A stretch of DNA of 32,024 bases from Desulfobacteraceae bacterium (lineage in GTDB: Bacteria; Desulfobacterota; Desulfobacteria; Desulfobacterales; JALSRD01), in contig JAMOVG010000275.1 in the NCBI GenBank assembly GCA_027061725.1, forward strand, positions 1 to 32,024, given 5' to 3'. Of this stretch, positions 1 to 8,502 are shown piece by piece (within the stretch, counting starts at the first letter, position 1; each line of letters opens with the position of its first letter). Both the position numbers and the translations under genes were made by a program. The notes under the pieces were generated by a model. It was not told the origin of the DNA. It searched no databases and worked only from the letters and a program-made list of their open reading frames with translations.

Positions 1-597
1 GACGCTGCCGGTTTTCTCGATATCTGAGATATATTCGCCGACATCGATCCCCCTGGCGTGGATGTCGGCGATCAGGTCAAAGGCGGCCTCATAGATAAAT
101 TTTCCTTCTTCGCGCGCCTGGGAGACCATGGCCTGGTCCACTTCCAGCGGGTCTTCGTCGGCCGGAGGGGCGTCTTCATCACTAGCGGCCTCCTCGGCCG
201 GGGCCACCGCCTCCCCTTCATCGATGGCCTTTAGCGCGGATAGCTGCTCGGAAATGTCAACATCGTTGCTGGTAGTGACATCCTGGATCATGTCCCGCAG
301 CACATCGGAAGCCTCCAGCAGCTTGCTGACAATGGCGCTGTTGGGCACCATCTCCCGGCTTCGAATCTTGCCGAGGATGTTCTCCATGGCGTGGGTCAGG
401 TTCTGGATATTGGTCAGCCCCATGAAGCCGGCGCCCCCCTTGATGGAATGCGCCGCCCGGTAGACTTTGTTGATCAGTTCTTCATCGATGTCGGCTCCGG
501 CCTCTTCGATACGCAAGAAATCGTTTTCGATATCGGCCAGATGGTCCATGGACTCTTCGAGAAAGATCTGCATGGTTTCATCAATTTCGATTGTCAT
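1..597 (-). CDS. cheA: CheA-type chemotaxis histidine kinase, N-terminal part (cut by window edge)
   Basis: Only the first 199 codons lie in the window; the gene runs off the left edge. The start ATG is at 597-595. Residues about 1-105 form a P1 Hpt domain with the motif AAHSIKGGAGFMG, in which His50 is the expected phosphorylated histidine. An acidic Ala/Glu/Asp-rich linker (about 121-146) follows, then the beginning of another helical domain. In the CheA family this domain autophosphorylates and passes phosphate to CheY and CheB while bound to transducer arrays at the inner membrane. It lies 101 nt downstream of a transducer gene on the same strand, probably in the same transcript. The kinase core is not visible, so a different Hpt-containing hybrid kinase is possible but less likely. 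Confidence 0.85.
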   Translation of the reverse strand, partial: MTIEIDETMQIFLEESMDHLADIENDFLRIEEAGADIDEELINKVYRAAHSIKGGAGFMGLTNIQNLTHAMENILGKIRSREMVPNSAIVSKLLEASDVLRDMIQDVTTSNDVDISEQLSALKAIDEGEAVAPAEEAASDEDAPPADEDPLEVDQAMVSQAREEGKFIYEAAFDLIADIHARGIDVGEYISDIEKTGSV

Positions 598-698
598 GCT
601 TTCCTCCGGAAAATTCGATACTGTGCTTCCTGTCAGGCTTGACGGTGCAGCAGGTCTCCTGCTTTACATCCGTTTTGCGGCCGTGCCGTCATTGAAAA

Positions 699-2333
699 TC
701 AAAGCTCGAAACGCCCCACCATTTCTTCGAGCTTCTTGGAAAGCTGCTGTAGTTCCTCCACACTGGTGTTCAGCGTGGCGGTGGCATTGGTAATCAGGGT
801 GGAATTCTGGTCCACCAGGGAGATATCCTGGGCGACCTCTCCGGCGACAACCGAGCTTTGAGAAACATTTTCGGTGACTTCCTGAATACCTGTAGAGGCC
901 TGAGCCACGTTCTGGGCGATTTCGCCCGTGGTGGCAGACTGGTCGTCGATGTTCTTGGCGATGCTGTTGACGATCTCGTTGACATCATGAACGACTTCGG
1001 CGATCTGGCTGATTTCCATGACCGCCTCGTCAGTGGAGTTCTGAATGCGGTTGATGCGGTTTTTAATTTCCAGGGTCGCCTCGGCTGTCTGTTTGGCCAG
1101 TTCCTTGATCTCGTTGGCCACCACGGCAAAGCCTTTTCCCGCCTCGCCTGCCCGAGCAGCCTCGATGGTGGCATTGAGCGCCAGCAGGTTGGTCTGTTCC
1201 GAAATCTCGGTGATCGTTTCGGTGACCCGGCCAATGTCCTGGGCGGCGTTGCCCAGTCGGTCCACCCGCTCGGAGGCCGTTTTGGACTGGTTGACGGCGC
1301 TTTCGGTGACGGTACGGGCCTGATCGGTGCTTTTTTGAATGCTCTTGATGGTCTTGGTCATCTCGGAAGCCGCTGAAGACACCATGGAAACATTGGTGGC
1401 GGTTTCCTCTACGGCAGTGGCGACCGAGGCCATGTTAGCGCTCATCTCCTCGGCAGCGGCCGCCACGGTGTTGGATCGCCCGGCAACGTCTTCCGTGCGG
1501 CTGAACACGTCGGCGGAGACCTGCGCCAATACATTGGAAGACTGGCCCAGGGTCGCCGCCGTATGGCCGATATCGGTCACCATTCGATGGAGATTATTTG
1601 CCATTTCGTCAAATTCGCGGGCCATGTCCGCGATTTCGTCTTTACCGGAGATCTCGGAGCGGGCCGTCAGTTTTCCGCTACCGATCTGGCGCGCGAAGCT
1701 TTGCATGGCACCAATGCGCTTGACGAGCCCGTAGAGCATAACCAGGTAGACGGCGAAGAATACCGCCATGGCCACGAAGGTGAGCGCCGCTGTGGTCGCC
1801 AGGACTTTCAGCGCACTGTGCATGGCCTTCTGGGAGCTGGCTTCCATTTCGCTTAGATGCGTGCGGATAACCTTGAAGGCATTAAAGGCGGGCGAGTCAT
1901 CGATTTTCACCACGCGGTCAATTTCAGTCGGTGTTTTGCCGGCGGCCACCAGCTTTGCGGCGGTTTTGATTGCAGCCGCATATTGCCCAGCTACGGATTT
2001 AATGTGTTTGAGCGCTTCTTTTTCGTTGTCGCTCAACGCTATGGTGGAAAGCTTTGCAATGGCGAGATTCATGGTGGCCGCATTTTTCTCGAAACGCTTG
2101 ATGTATTTGTCCTTGCCCCGCAGCACATAATTTTTGAAGTTATGAATGAAGCCGCCATAGCCGAACTGATTCTGAATTTCAGCCAGCAGCCGCTGACGTT
2201 GCAGGGCCTGGTTTTGATAGTTTTCCCAGACCGTGAAAACCCGTTTGATTTTTTGGTATTCAATGGTGCCCAGAACTGAAGCGGCCACGATGAATGCGAT
2301 GGTGATCAGGATTGCCTTGCGTTTGATGCTCAT
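699..2333 (-). CDS. Methyl-accepting chemotaxis protein
   Basis: A 544-aa transducer of usual length. It has TM1 at about 7-24, a periplasmic helical sensor at about 25-176 (with a [16 protein letters not shown] segment near 58-73), TM2 at about 177-203, a HAMP domain to about 255, and a long coiled-coil signalling domain. The hairpin tip is clear at about 376-410 ([20 protein letters not shown] and onward), the part that binds CheA and CheW. The ligand cannot be told from the sequence. It begins with ATG and has AGAGGT about ten bases upstream. It precedes cheA on the same strand and has a sigma28-type promoter about 70 nt before the ATG, which places it in the motility regulon. Confidence 0.93.
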   Translation of the reverse strand: MSIKRKAILITIAFIVAASVLGTIEYQKIKRVFTVWENYQNQALQRQRLLAEIQNQFGYGGFIHNFKNYVLRGKDKYIKRFEKNAATMNLAIAKLSTIALSDNEKEALKHIKSVAGQYAAAIKTAAKLVAAGKTPTEIDRVVKIDDSPAFNAFKVIRTHLSEMEASSQKAMHSALKVLATTAALTFVAMAVFFAVYLVMLYGLVKRIGAMQSFARQIGSGKLTARSEISGKDEIADMAREFDEMANNLHRMVTDIGHTAATLGQSSNVLAQVSADVFSRTEDVAGRSNTVAAAAEEMSANMASVATAVEETATNVSMVSSAASEMTKTIKSIQKSTDQARTVTESAVNQSKTASERVDRLGNAAQDIGRVTETITEISEQTNLLALNATIEAARAGEAGKGFAVVANEIKELAKQTAEATLEIKNRINRIQNSTDEAVMEISQIAEVVHDVNEIVNSIAKNIDDQSATTGEIAQNVAQASTGIQEVTENVSQSSVVAGEVAQDISLVDQNSTLITNATATLNTSVEELQQLSKKLEEMVGRFEL

Positions 2334-2410
2334 GGAGACTGACCTCTTTGTTTGACGACTGAAAATACCTGTTAGCCTGTGAGATTCGGAAATAGACGCC
2401 CCACACGGTG

Positions 2411-2437
2411 CTATCGGCAGAGCCGGTAAAAAGTTGA
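2411..2437 (-). promoter_or_regulatory. sigma28 (FliA) promoter for the transducer/cheA unit
   Basis: Read on the minus strand, TCAACTTT (2437-2430), an 11-nt spacer and GCCGATAG (2418-2411). The sigma28 consensus is TAAAGTTT-N11-GCCGATAA, so 6/8 and 7/8 positions match with exact spacing. Transcription would start near 2404, about 70 nt before the transducer ATG. This is typical control for chemotaxis genes. Confidence 0.65.
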
Positions 2438-2469
2438 GACGAGAATTGGGAGTTTCTTCAATGATGGTA

Positions 2470-2497
2470 TTTAGTCAGGCCGTTTGGCGACCGATAA
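2470..2497 (+). promoter_or_regulatory. Possible weak sigma28-like promoter for the HEAT/receiver gene
   Basis: TTTAGTCA (2470-2477), 12 nt, then ACCGATAA (2490-2497). The -10 is good (7/8), the -35 is poor (4/8) and the spacer is one base too long. It points at the gene starting at 2576 and would give a leader of about 70 nt. The chemotaxis context favours it, but the match alone is weak. Confidence 0.35.
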
Positions 2498-2575
2498 GGT
2501 ATCTGAAAACGAAGCAGTGGGTAAGCGGGTTCCAGGGAATGGGAAACCAATCGGACAATCGAAAGGACACTTCAC

Positions 2576-4204
2576 ATGACAGATATCAAAACGAGCGACA
2601 TGATAGAAGAAATCAAGGCCAATTTTCAGACCGGGGATGCGCTGAAAGCCCGCCTGGTTCTCGATCAGATGGAAAAGATAGACACGCAGGGGCAACGACG
2701 GCTGCTGTACGAATTATCCAAGGGGGATCCCGGCTTCATCGTTCCGCTGCTTTGCCACCTTCTTGCCAGTTTCTCCGCCCTGGCCGAGAGCCAGCCGGCG
2801 ATTCGTGAAATGCTGATTTCGAACCTGATCGCCTATCCGGAGGTGCTGGTAGACTGCCTTCAGAATGCGGATATCAAGGACAAAACCGTTCTGATCGAAA
2901 CTGCCGGTGAGCTACGGCTCGAATCGGCCATACCGGCCCTTTTGGCCTTGCTGGGAGAAACAGAAGACATCCCCACCCTGACCGTCATTCTTGAGACGCT
3001 TGGCCTCATCGGAAGCCCGGAAAGCATCAATGTGATGACCGACTTCCTTTATGCCGCCGATCGGGAAGTGATCATGGCCGCTATACACGCCCTGGGGCAG
3101 GTGGGCACACAAACCGCGATGCACCGGCTATCGGAACGCATGGGAACCGACAATGAACTTGACCTGATTATCCTGGGCATTTTCGCGGAGGTGCAGGACC
3201 AGGTGGCCCTGGAAAAGCTCAATGACACCCTCCGCTCTCATCATGCCCATATGCGTATTTACGCCAAGGAAGCCCTGATTCGCATCGGGGTAAAATGCGT
3301 TCCGATTCTTCTGGAAAACTTGAAGGACGAAGACGACGACCTGGTCATCCATACGCTGAATGTACTGGGTAGCATCGGCGATGAAAGCGCCATCATGCCC
3401 ATCCGAAAGCTGCTGAATACGGAGCCGCCCAACGCCAATGTCCGTTTTTCTGCTTACGAGGCTTTGGCCATGCTGCCCCTTCGCAAAGGCGCCTATGCCC
3501 TGGCGGCCGGACTCACCGATCCCGAAGATTTTGTTTGCATGGCCGCGGCCCGGGCCATTGACCGCAACTACAATGAGGTCCTTGCGGCCGGTATCAAAAA
3601 CCTGGTGCGCGGTGACTCCGAAGAAGCCCGGCAGATTGTGAAGGTCATCGTGGATGCCCAGGTTGACAATATCTTTCTTGGCCTGGCCCCCGAGCCGGAC
3701 TTCCAGGAGATGGCCTTGAAATACTTTCCACGCACGCATCCCGATATCCGTCGATATTACACTGAGTTACTGAAAAAACACGGGTTTGATTCTTTTGCAA
3801 CCCAGGCTGCCGGTGAGGGTGCCGTATTGGAAGAGAGAAAGGCCCGGATATGCGCCGTCGACGATTCCCGCATGATACTCAATGTGTATAAAACCACCCT
3901 CCATCAGCTGGGTTTCGAACCCGTGCTTTTCGAATTTCCGGCCAGCGCCCTTAAGTGGCTTGAGCAGGAAAAACCGTCCTTGTTGCTCACGGATCTCAAT
4001 ATGCCGGAGATATCCGGTATCGAGCTCAGCAAGAAAATCCGGGAAAAATATTCCGCCGAGGAACTGCCGATCATAATGGTCACCACTCAAAGCGATGTTC
4101 AGGATCATGAAGCGGCCAAGGAAGCGGGGGTCAATGCCATCCTGATCAAGCCCTTCAATGCGGAATCTCTCAAGGAGGCCATGAGCCGCTTTATCCAGGT
4201 ATAG
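2576..4204 (+). CDS. HEAT-repeat protein with C-terminal response-regulator receiver domain
   Basis: A 542-aa soluble protein. Residues about 1-410 are tandem helical HEAT-like repeats of roughly 30 residues, seen as recurring patterns such as AIPALLALLGE, AAIHALGQVG and VLGSIGDESAIMPI. Residues 423-542 are a complete CheY-like receiver: acidic pair Asp429-Asp430, phospho-acceptor Asp473 in LTDLNMPE, Thr503, and Lys525 in IKPF. The start ATG follows AAAGGA at good distance. HEAT domains are protein-binding scaffolds, so a phosphorylation-controlled adaptor in the chemotaxis pathway is likely; CheA next door is the obvious phosphodonor (inference). The order is unusual, because the receiver is at the C-terminus with no output domain after it. 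The partner of the HEAT surface is unknown. Confidence 0.88.
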   Translation: MTDIKTSDMIEEIKANFQTGDALKARLVLDQMEKIDTQGQRRLLYELSKGDPGFIVPLLCHLLASFSALAESQPAIREMLISNLIAYPEVLVDCLQNADIKDKTVLIETAGELRLESAIPALLALLGETEDIPTLTVILETLGLIGSPESINVMTDFLYAADREVIMAAIHALGQVGTQTAMHRLSERMGTDNELDLIILGIFAEVQDQVALEKLNDTLRSHHAHMRIYAKEALIRIGVKCVPILLENLKDEDDDLVIHTLNVLGSIGDESAIMPIRKLLNTEPPNANVRFSAYEALAMLPLRKGAYALAAGLTDPEDFVCMAAARAIDRNYNEVLAAGIKNLVRGDSEEARQIVKVIVDAQVDNIFLGLAPEPDFQEMALKYFPRTHPDIRRYYTELLKKHGFDSFATQAAGEGAVLEERKARICAVDDSRMILNVYKTTLHQLGFEPVLFEFPASALKWLEQEKPSLLLTDLNMPEISGIELSKKIREKYSAEELPIIMVTTQSDVQDHEAAKEAGVNAILIKPFNAESLKEAMSRFIQV

Positions 4205-4643
4205 GGTTCTCTCTCTGGCTACCTGCGGATGGCCCACTAGCCCTGGTGGAGACCCCGGGACAGACGAGCGTTTCTCCGCCGTTCCATGACGGTCAGCAGC
4301 GGGGGCGTGTTGCCCTTGCTCCCGGAGGTGATTCGCCGCCGGACCGATATGGCGTGGGCATCTCCCCAATGGTCACCCTCTGAGGCTCTTGGCTTTTTGC
4401 GCGGGACAATTTCCACGTATCGTAGGGAACACATGGAATATCAGGATATTGAAATTTTCGTTAAATACTGGATTGCACACCAGGCGGCGACGTACCGAGA
4501 TTGTGACATAGACAAGGGGACCCACGAGAACCGGGTAACCACCATCCGAAAAATTGACATCATGGCCCTGCGAGGCGGGTCCAGATGACATGGAGCCTTT
4601 GTCTGTATGTTGGGGCGGTGTGCGGAAATCAGACAATCCGTGG
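4205..4643. other. Non-coding stretch between chemotaxis block and sigma54 activator
   Basis: About 440 nt without a convincing gene. Open frames occur (the longest is about 100 codons, 4286-4588), but their translations look random and lack a clear domain. A shorter frame from ATG 4434 has AGGGA in front but no recognisable content. No strong intrinsic terminator was found after 4204; the best hairpin there has only 4-5 pairs. Confidence 0.5.
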
Positions 4644-4672
4644 TTGACAATTCTACCACATTGTAACATAAT
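4644..4672 (+). promoter_or_regulatory. sigma70 promoter for the sigma54 activator gene
   Basis: TTGACA (4644-4649), a 17-nt spacer, and CATAAT (4667-4672). The -35 is perfect, the spacing ideal and the -10 has one mismatch. Transcription would start near 4679, about 48 nt before the preferred ATG at 4727. It implies housekeeping expression of the regulator. Confidence 0.75.
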
Positions 4673-4726
4673 TACCGGGAAAGGAGAGCATTACCTGTAA
4701 GATTGCCTGCTAAAACTGGGGGTTAT

Positions 4727-7639
4727 ATGGGCACCAAGAAAGGCCTGTCAGTGTCCCTCCTGCGGCCGTTATTCATCGCTGCAGTCGCATTGCTGCTGGT
4801 GGTGATTATTCTAATCGTAAGCCACCGCTCGTTCAAAGCCACCGAAACCACCACCATCGCCGAATTCAACAGGCGGCAGCTGACCATGGCGCACGAGGCC
4901 GCCGGCGGGATTGAATTCTATTTCGAAACCTTGGCGACCGCCATGAAGGCCATCGGCAAGACGCTGGAAGTCATTCAGTTCCAGGAGGAGGCGATTCGGC
5001 GGATCCTGTCTTTTACATACGAAGAACTGGCATGGCTAGGCATCAATGACATTGCTGTCATGGACTCCCGGGGCCGGGTGGCGTGCGCCAGCGCATCCCA
5101 CCGGGTGGAGGGAATACACGCCTCCTGGCGGGGTTATCTCCACAGGACCGGACAACGATCCGGGGATCGCAGCTATTTTCTCGACTTCATCACGTTCAGT
5201 GGCAACGGAAAAGAAAAAGAGAAGGGTCTTCTCGTCGGGGTTTCAGTGAACGGCCGGCCTTCACAGGGGGAACAACAGGCCGCCCGATCCGGCAGGATCG
5301 TGTTTTGTGTCCTGAAGCTGGACACCCTGATTGACAAATTCCTGGTTCCCGTTCAGTCTTCCGGAGAAGGATACGTCTTTCTGATCGAGAAGGGCTTTCA
5401 GGTGCTATGGTCCCCCGACCCAACCTACTTCGGAAAAAACCTGCTCGAAGAAGCCGCCGGCTTTCCCGCCATGCAACAGGTACTGCAGCGCATGAACAGC
5501 GGTGTCTCTGGGACCGGGGAGTTCGTTTTCCGGATGTATGACGAGGCCGACAGGAGGTTTACGGAACAGCGGGATACCATGCTGATCGCTTATGTGCCGG
5601 TGCACCTGGGAAGGGAGCAGTGGTCCCTGGGGGTGTGGGCACCCATGGAGCGGGCCAACAAACTCATCCGATCATCCTATCTGCAACAGCTTTTTCTGGT
5701 GGGCCTCATCGTGCTGGCCATTCTGATCGGATCGCTTTTCACCATTGCGCTGGCCAACCGTTACAGCCGGAGCCTGGAAAGGGAAGTTCAGGCAAAGGTC
5801 CGCGAATTCCGAGAGTCGCACCAGCGGTTGTTGACCGTTTTCGACAGCCTGGACGCGTGGGTCTACGTGGCCGACCTGCAGACCTTCGAAATCCTGTACA
5901 TCAACAAGCACATGCGTGATCTTTTTGGAGAGGTGACCGGAAAGAAGTGCTGGCAGGTGCTCCACAAGGGGTTGAGCGGTCCCTGTGAGTTTTGCAGGAG
6001 CATCAAACCGGAGCGCGTTGATGATATTTCCGCGGAAGGCCATGTGCGCAAGCTGCAGAACGCGATAAACGGCCGGTGGTATGAAGCCCGGGATCGTGTC
6101 ATCCGTTGGGTGGACGGTCGTATCGTGAAACTGGAGATCGCCTACGATATCACCGAACGCAAGCAGGTAGAGGACGAACTGCTGCGGGCCCACCATGAAA
6201 TGGGGACCTTCTGCCGCATCATCAGGGAGATCGGCGCCCAGCAGACCCTGGACGGTGTCGGCTCCTTTTTAATCAAGGAGCTGGGCAACATTCTGGAAAC
6301 ACACGACATGCAGCTTATCGTGCTGAGCGGGGAACAGGATGTACTGTTTACCCTCAACGGGGGCCACACCCGGGTCATCCATGACTTTCAACTGGTTTCC
6401 AGAACCGTCGACCTGCTCATGGGTTTGCAGGGCATGACCACGGGTGGCGCCAAGACCGTTTCCCCGCCACTGATTCCGGACAGTTATGCCAACAAAGGGC
6501 GCCAGACGATCATCCCCTTTCAGGTGCAGGGCCAGACGGCGGGAGCTCTGGTTGTCATTTGTGAGCGCGACTGCCGCTGTGAAGAAAAAGAGCTGGATCT
6601 GGTGGGCCTGATTCTGGAACAGGCCTCCGGGGCCATCAAAAGGGCCGCACGCCACGAGGAGGAAATCAGGGCCCTGAGGGGGCAGATAAACCGTAAAACG
6701 GAGTTCAGCGGCATCATCGGCAAAGACCCCAAGATGCAGATGATCTACAAACTGATCGAAGACATCGCCCCCACCGACGCAACGGTTCTGATTCAGGGTG
6801 AGAGCGGCACCGGTAAGGAATTGGTGGCGCGCGCCATTCACGTCAACAGCCCCCGCAGCGACAAACCTTTCGTCGTGATCAATTGCTCTGCATACCCGAC
6901 CTCTCTGCTGGAAAGTGAACTTTTTGGACACGAGAAGGGCGCCTTCACCGGGGCGACACGCCGCAAAGCCGGGCGTTTCGAGCAGGCCGACGGTGGTACC
7001 GTTTTCCTGGACGAGATCGGGGAGATCCCCCTGTCGGCCCAGATCAAGCTGCTGCGGGTACTGCAGTCCCACAAGTTCGAACGCGTCGGCGGCGAAGTAA
7101 CCCTGAGTGTGGATGTGCGTATACTGGCTGCCACCAACAAGAACCTGCTGGAAGAGGTCAAAGCGGGACGATTTCGCGAGGACCTCTTCTACCGGCTGAA
7201 CGTCATTCCGGTTAACCTCCCGCCGCTTCGCGAAAGGCGCAACGACATTCCGCTGATCGCGCGGCACTTCCAGAGGAAATTCGCCAGGGAGCAGGGGTGG
7301 AAGAATCAGGATTTCAGTTCGGAGGCCATGCGCAGCCTCCTGGACTATGCGTGGCCCGGAAATGTCCGCGAACTGGAAAACAGCATCGAGCACGCCGTTG
7401 TTCTGAGCAAGGGAAAACGAATCGATGTGTCGCACCTTCCGACGGCGGTTTGCGAAGCGCAATCCAGCCTAGCCCGCAGATCCCGGAAGACCATTCTGGA
7501 AAACGAAAAGAAGCTCATGATCGAGGTTCTCACGGAGTGCAACTGGAACAAGACCCAGGCGGCCCAGCGACTGGGCATAAGCCGCAGCACTCTTTACGAC
7601 AAGATCAAGAAATACAAGATCGTTCAGCACGCCAATTGA
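4727..7639 (+). CDS. Membrane-bound sensor fused to a sigma54-dependent activator (Cache-like/PAS/GAF/AAA+/Fis)
   Basis: 970 aa from ATG 4727, which has GGGGG six bases upstream; an in-frame TTG at 4703 is possible but its AAGGAG is 16 nt away. Domains: TM1 about 14-33; Cache-like periplasmic sensor about 34-318; TM2 about 321-343; PAS about 365-475 with Cys408 and Cys420-x-x-Cys423; GAF-like about 492-637; AAA+ about 660-892 with Walker A GESGTGKE (691-698), sigma54-contacting GAFTGA (738-743) and Walker B ending in DEIGE; Fis-type helix-turn-helix about 927-967. It therefore senses a periplasmic signal and opens sigma54 promoters by ATP hydrolysis, without a separate kinase. Two sigma54 promoters lie downstream, before both cytochrome operons, making them its likely targets (inference). 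Most activators of this class are soluble, so the membrane tether is uncommon. The ligand is unknown. Confidence 0.93.
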   Translation: MGTKKGLSVSLLRPLFIAAVALLLVVIILIVSHRSFKATETTTIAEFNRRQLTMAHEAAGGIEFYFETLATAMKAIGKTLEVIQFQEEAIRRILSFTYEELAWLGINDIAVMDSRGRVACASASHRVEGIHASWRGYLHRTGQRSGDRSYFLDFITFSGNGKEKEKGLLVGVSVNGRPSQGEQQAARSGRIVFCVLKLDTLIDKFLVPVQSSGEGYVFLIEKGFQVLWSPDPTYFGKNLLEEAAGFPAMQQVLQRMNSGVSGTGEFVFRMYDEADRRFTEQRDTMLIAYVPVHLGREQWSLGVWAPMERANKLIRSSYLQQLFLVGLIVLAILIGSLFTIALANRYSRSLEREVQAKVREFRESHQRLLTVFDSLDAWVYVADLQTFEILYINKHMRDLFGEVTGKKCWQVLHKGLSGPCEFCRSIKPERVDDISAEGHVRKLQNAINGRWYEARDRVIRWVDGRIVKLEIAYDITERKQVEDELLRAHHEMGTFCRIIREIGAQQTLDGVGSFLIKELGNILETHDMQLIVLSGEQDVLFTLNGGHTRVIHDFQLVSRTVDLLMGLQGMTTGGAKTVSPPLIPDSYANKGRQTIIPFQVQGQTAGALVVICERDCRCEEKELDLVGLILEQASGAIKRAARHEEEIRALRGQINRKTEFSGIIGKDPKMQMIYKLIEDIAPTDATVLIQGESGTGKELVARAIHVNSPRSDKPFVVINCSAYPTSLLESELFGHEKGAFTGATRRKAGRFEQADGGTVFLDEIGEIPLSAQIKLLRVLQSHKFERVGGEVTLSVDVRILAATNKNLLEEVKAGRFREDLFYRLNVIPVNLPPLRERRNDIPLIARHFQRKFAREQGWKNQDFSSEAMRSLLDYAWPGNVRELENSIEHAVVLSKGKRIDVSHLPTAVCEAQSSLARRSRKTILENEKKLMIEVLTECNWNKTQAAQRLGISRSTLYDKIKKYKIVQHAN

Positions 7640-7726
7640 CGCTACCCCCGGCTTTCCCCGCAACACCGCCCTTTTCCCTGCTTTGTCCTCTTTCGGCGCG
7701 ACGCGCATGTACTGGAAAGCGGAATT

Positions 7727-7743
7727 TGTTCAGATTTCGGACA
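7727..7743. promoter_or_regulatory. Candidate enhancer (activator-binding dyad), copy 1
   Basis: The 17-bp dyad TGTTCAGATTTCGGACA is flanked by TTTG/CAAA-type symmetry out to 7725-7745. It sits about 260 bp upstream of the predicted start from the sigma54 promoter at 7971-7987. The same dyad, with 13/17 identity and only transitions, recurs upstream of the other sigma54 promoter (20269-20285). The symmetric consensus TGTCYGRAwTCYGRACA suits a dimeric Fis-type helix-turn-helix. Assignment to the adjacent activator is inference. Confidence 0.55.
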
Positions 7744-7751
7744 AAGCTAAT

Positions 7752-7798
7752 ATCCTGTCATTAAAAAGAAAATTTGGTAACAGGATGGTTTCTGTCCA
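7752..7798. promoter_or_regulatory. Further inverted repeats in the activator-operon A leader
   Basis: ATCCTGT (7752-7758) and ACAGGAT (7780-7786) form a perfect 7-bp inverted repeat around an A-rich 21-nt spacer. ACAG-N8-CTGT overlaps its right arm (7780-7795). The 10-mer TTTCTGTCCA (7789-7798) recurs in opposite orientation at 20333-20342, also near an enhancer dyad. They could be extra half-sites for the sigma54 activator or for another protein. The remaining DNA from 7640 to 7970 shows no gene. Confidence 0.3.
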
Positions 7799-7970
7799 TT
7801 AATCAGACGCTGCTTTGCCCCCTTGATGGGTTGCCGTTCCGGATTGCGCCCGCCGTTTTCCAGGGCGCCGATTCCCCATCCCCCGCCCTCGTTTTAAATC
7901 CACCTGTAATTGCAGTGCATTGCACCGGTGATGCGTGACTGTGGATATTTTCGGGCCCCTTTGATCGGTC

Positions 7971-7987
7971 CGGCACACCATTTGCTA
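7971..7987 (+). promoter_or_regulatory. sigma54 (-24/-12) promoter of operon A
   Basis: GGCAC (7972-7976), ACCAT, TTGCT (7982-7986). The invariant GG (7972-7973) and GC (7984-7985) are exactly ten bases apart, and both conserved blocks match the consensus TGGCAC-N5-TTGCW. Transcription should start near 7997, about 58 nt before the first gene's ATG. This start also excludes a GTG at 7992 as the beginning of that gene. Confidence 0.8.
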
Positions 7988-8054
7988 CACTGTGGTACGA
8001 TGCGCTTCGGAATCAGTCGTTAACTGCAACCCACAAGCAGGGGGCCTGCCGGCC

Positions 8055-8420
8055 ATGAATAGGGCTGTTGTCGTGCTAGATGCCGACACACGCCAGTGTC
8101 GTGAAACCTGCACCACCATCGAAGAGTGGGGATTTGTGACGACCGCGCTGCACAGCCTCAGGGAGCTGAACGCGTTCATCGGGAACCAATCGGGTATCGT
8201 GATTGTGATGGACATCGACACGATTCGGATCGACAACCGCACCATCAAGAAAATGGTTCTGGAGAACCCTGGCACCTATTTCCTGTGCCTTTCCCGCAAC
8301 CGTTTCCATCCCGAGCTGAAAGACGCCATCTGCTATCATATATACGCTTGCATCAACAAACCAGTTGATCCGGACGAGCTTTTTTACTGCCTCAACAACA
8401 TTTTCGAAGACCAGGACTGA
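8055..8420 (+). CDS. Stand-alone receiver-domain protein heading the cytochrome operon
   Basis: 121 aa, essentially one CheY-like fold with no output domain. Residues expected at the active site are present: Asp9 and Asp11 after the first strand, Asp53 at the end of the third strand (VIVMDID), Ser80, and Lys102 in NKPVD. ATG 8055 is chosen because the predicted sigma54 transcript begins near 7997 and AGGGG lies ten bases upstream; an in-frame GTG at 7992 would be outside the message. It is Cys-rich for this fold (Cys15, 19, 78, 93, 99, 112). Being first in an electron-transfer operon, it may report phosphorylation or redox state to a partner kinase or diguanylate cyclase, but none is encoded here. 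The role is unproven. Confidence 0.75.
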   Translation: MNRAVVVLDADTRQCRETCTTIEEWGFVTTALHSLRELNAFIGNQSGIVIVMDIDTIRIDNRTIKKMVLENPGTYFLCLSRNRFHPELKDAICYHIYACINKPVDPDELFYCLNNIFEDQD

Positions 8421-8502
8421 GGAGACAGGAGGCCGACGTTACCATCACAGTTGCAACCTGCTTGGCAGACATTCGGAGGTATCGCGGCAGAAGTGCACTT
8501 TC

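Noticed and set aside
858-1376. Long open frames opposite and out of frame with the transducer gene (and similar ones across all cytochrome genes)
   Set aside because: They are shadows caused by high GC and coding bias; their translations have no coherent domains and the real frames carry clear motifs.
4286-4588. 100-codon open frame, and a 51-codon one from ATG 4434
   Set aside because: The translation looks like random sequence, the longer frame has no Shine-Dalgarno, and both lie upstream of the strong sigma70 promoter of the next gene. The AGGGA before 4434 alone is not enough.
7992-8054. N-terminal extension of the receiver gene from GTG 7992
   Set aside because: The predicted sigma54 transcript starts near 7997, so the GTG would not be in the message, and the extra residues do not match the receiver fold.
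8365-8502. N-terminal extension of the first cytochrome overlapping the receiver gene
   Set aside because: It would bury the signal peptide inside the protein; ATG 8503 gives a normal one.
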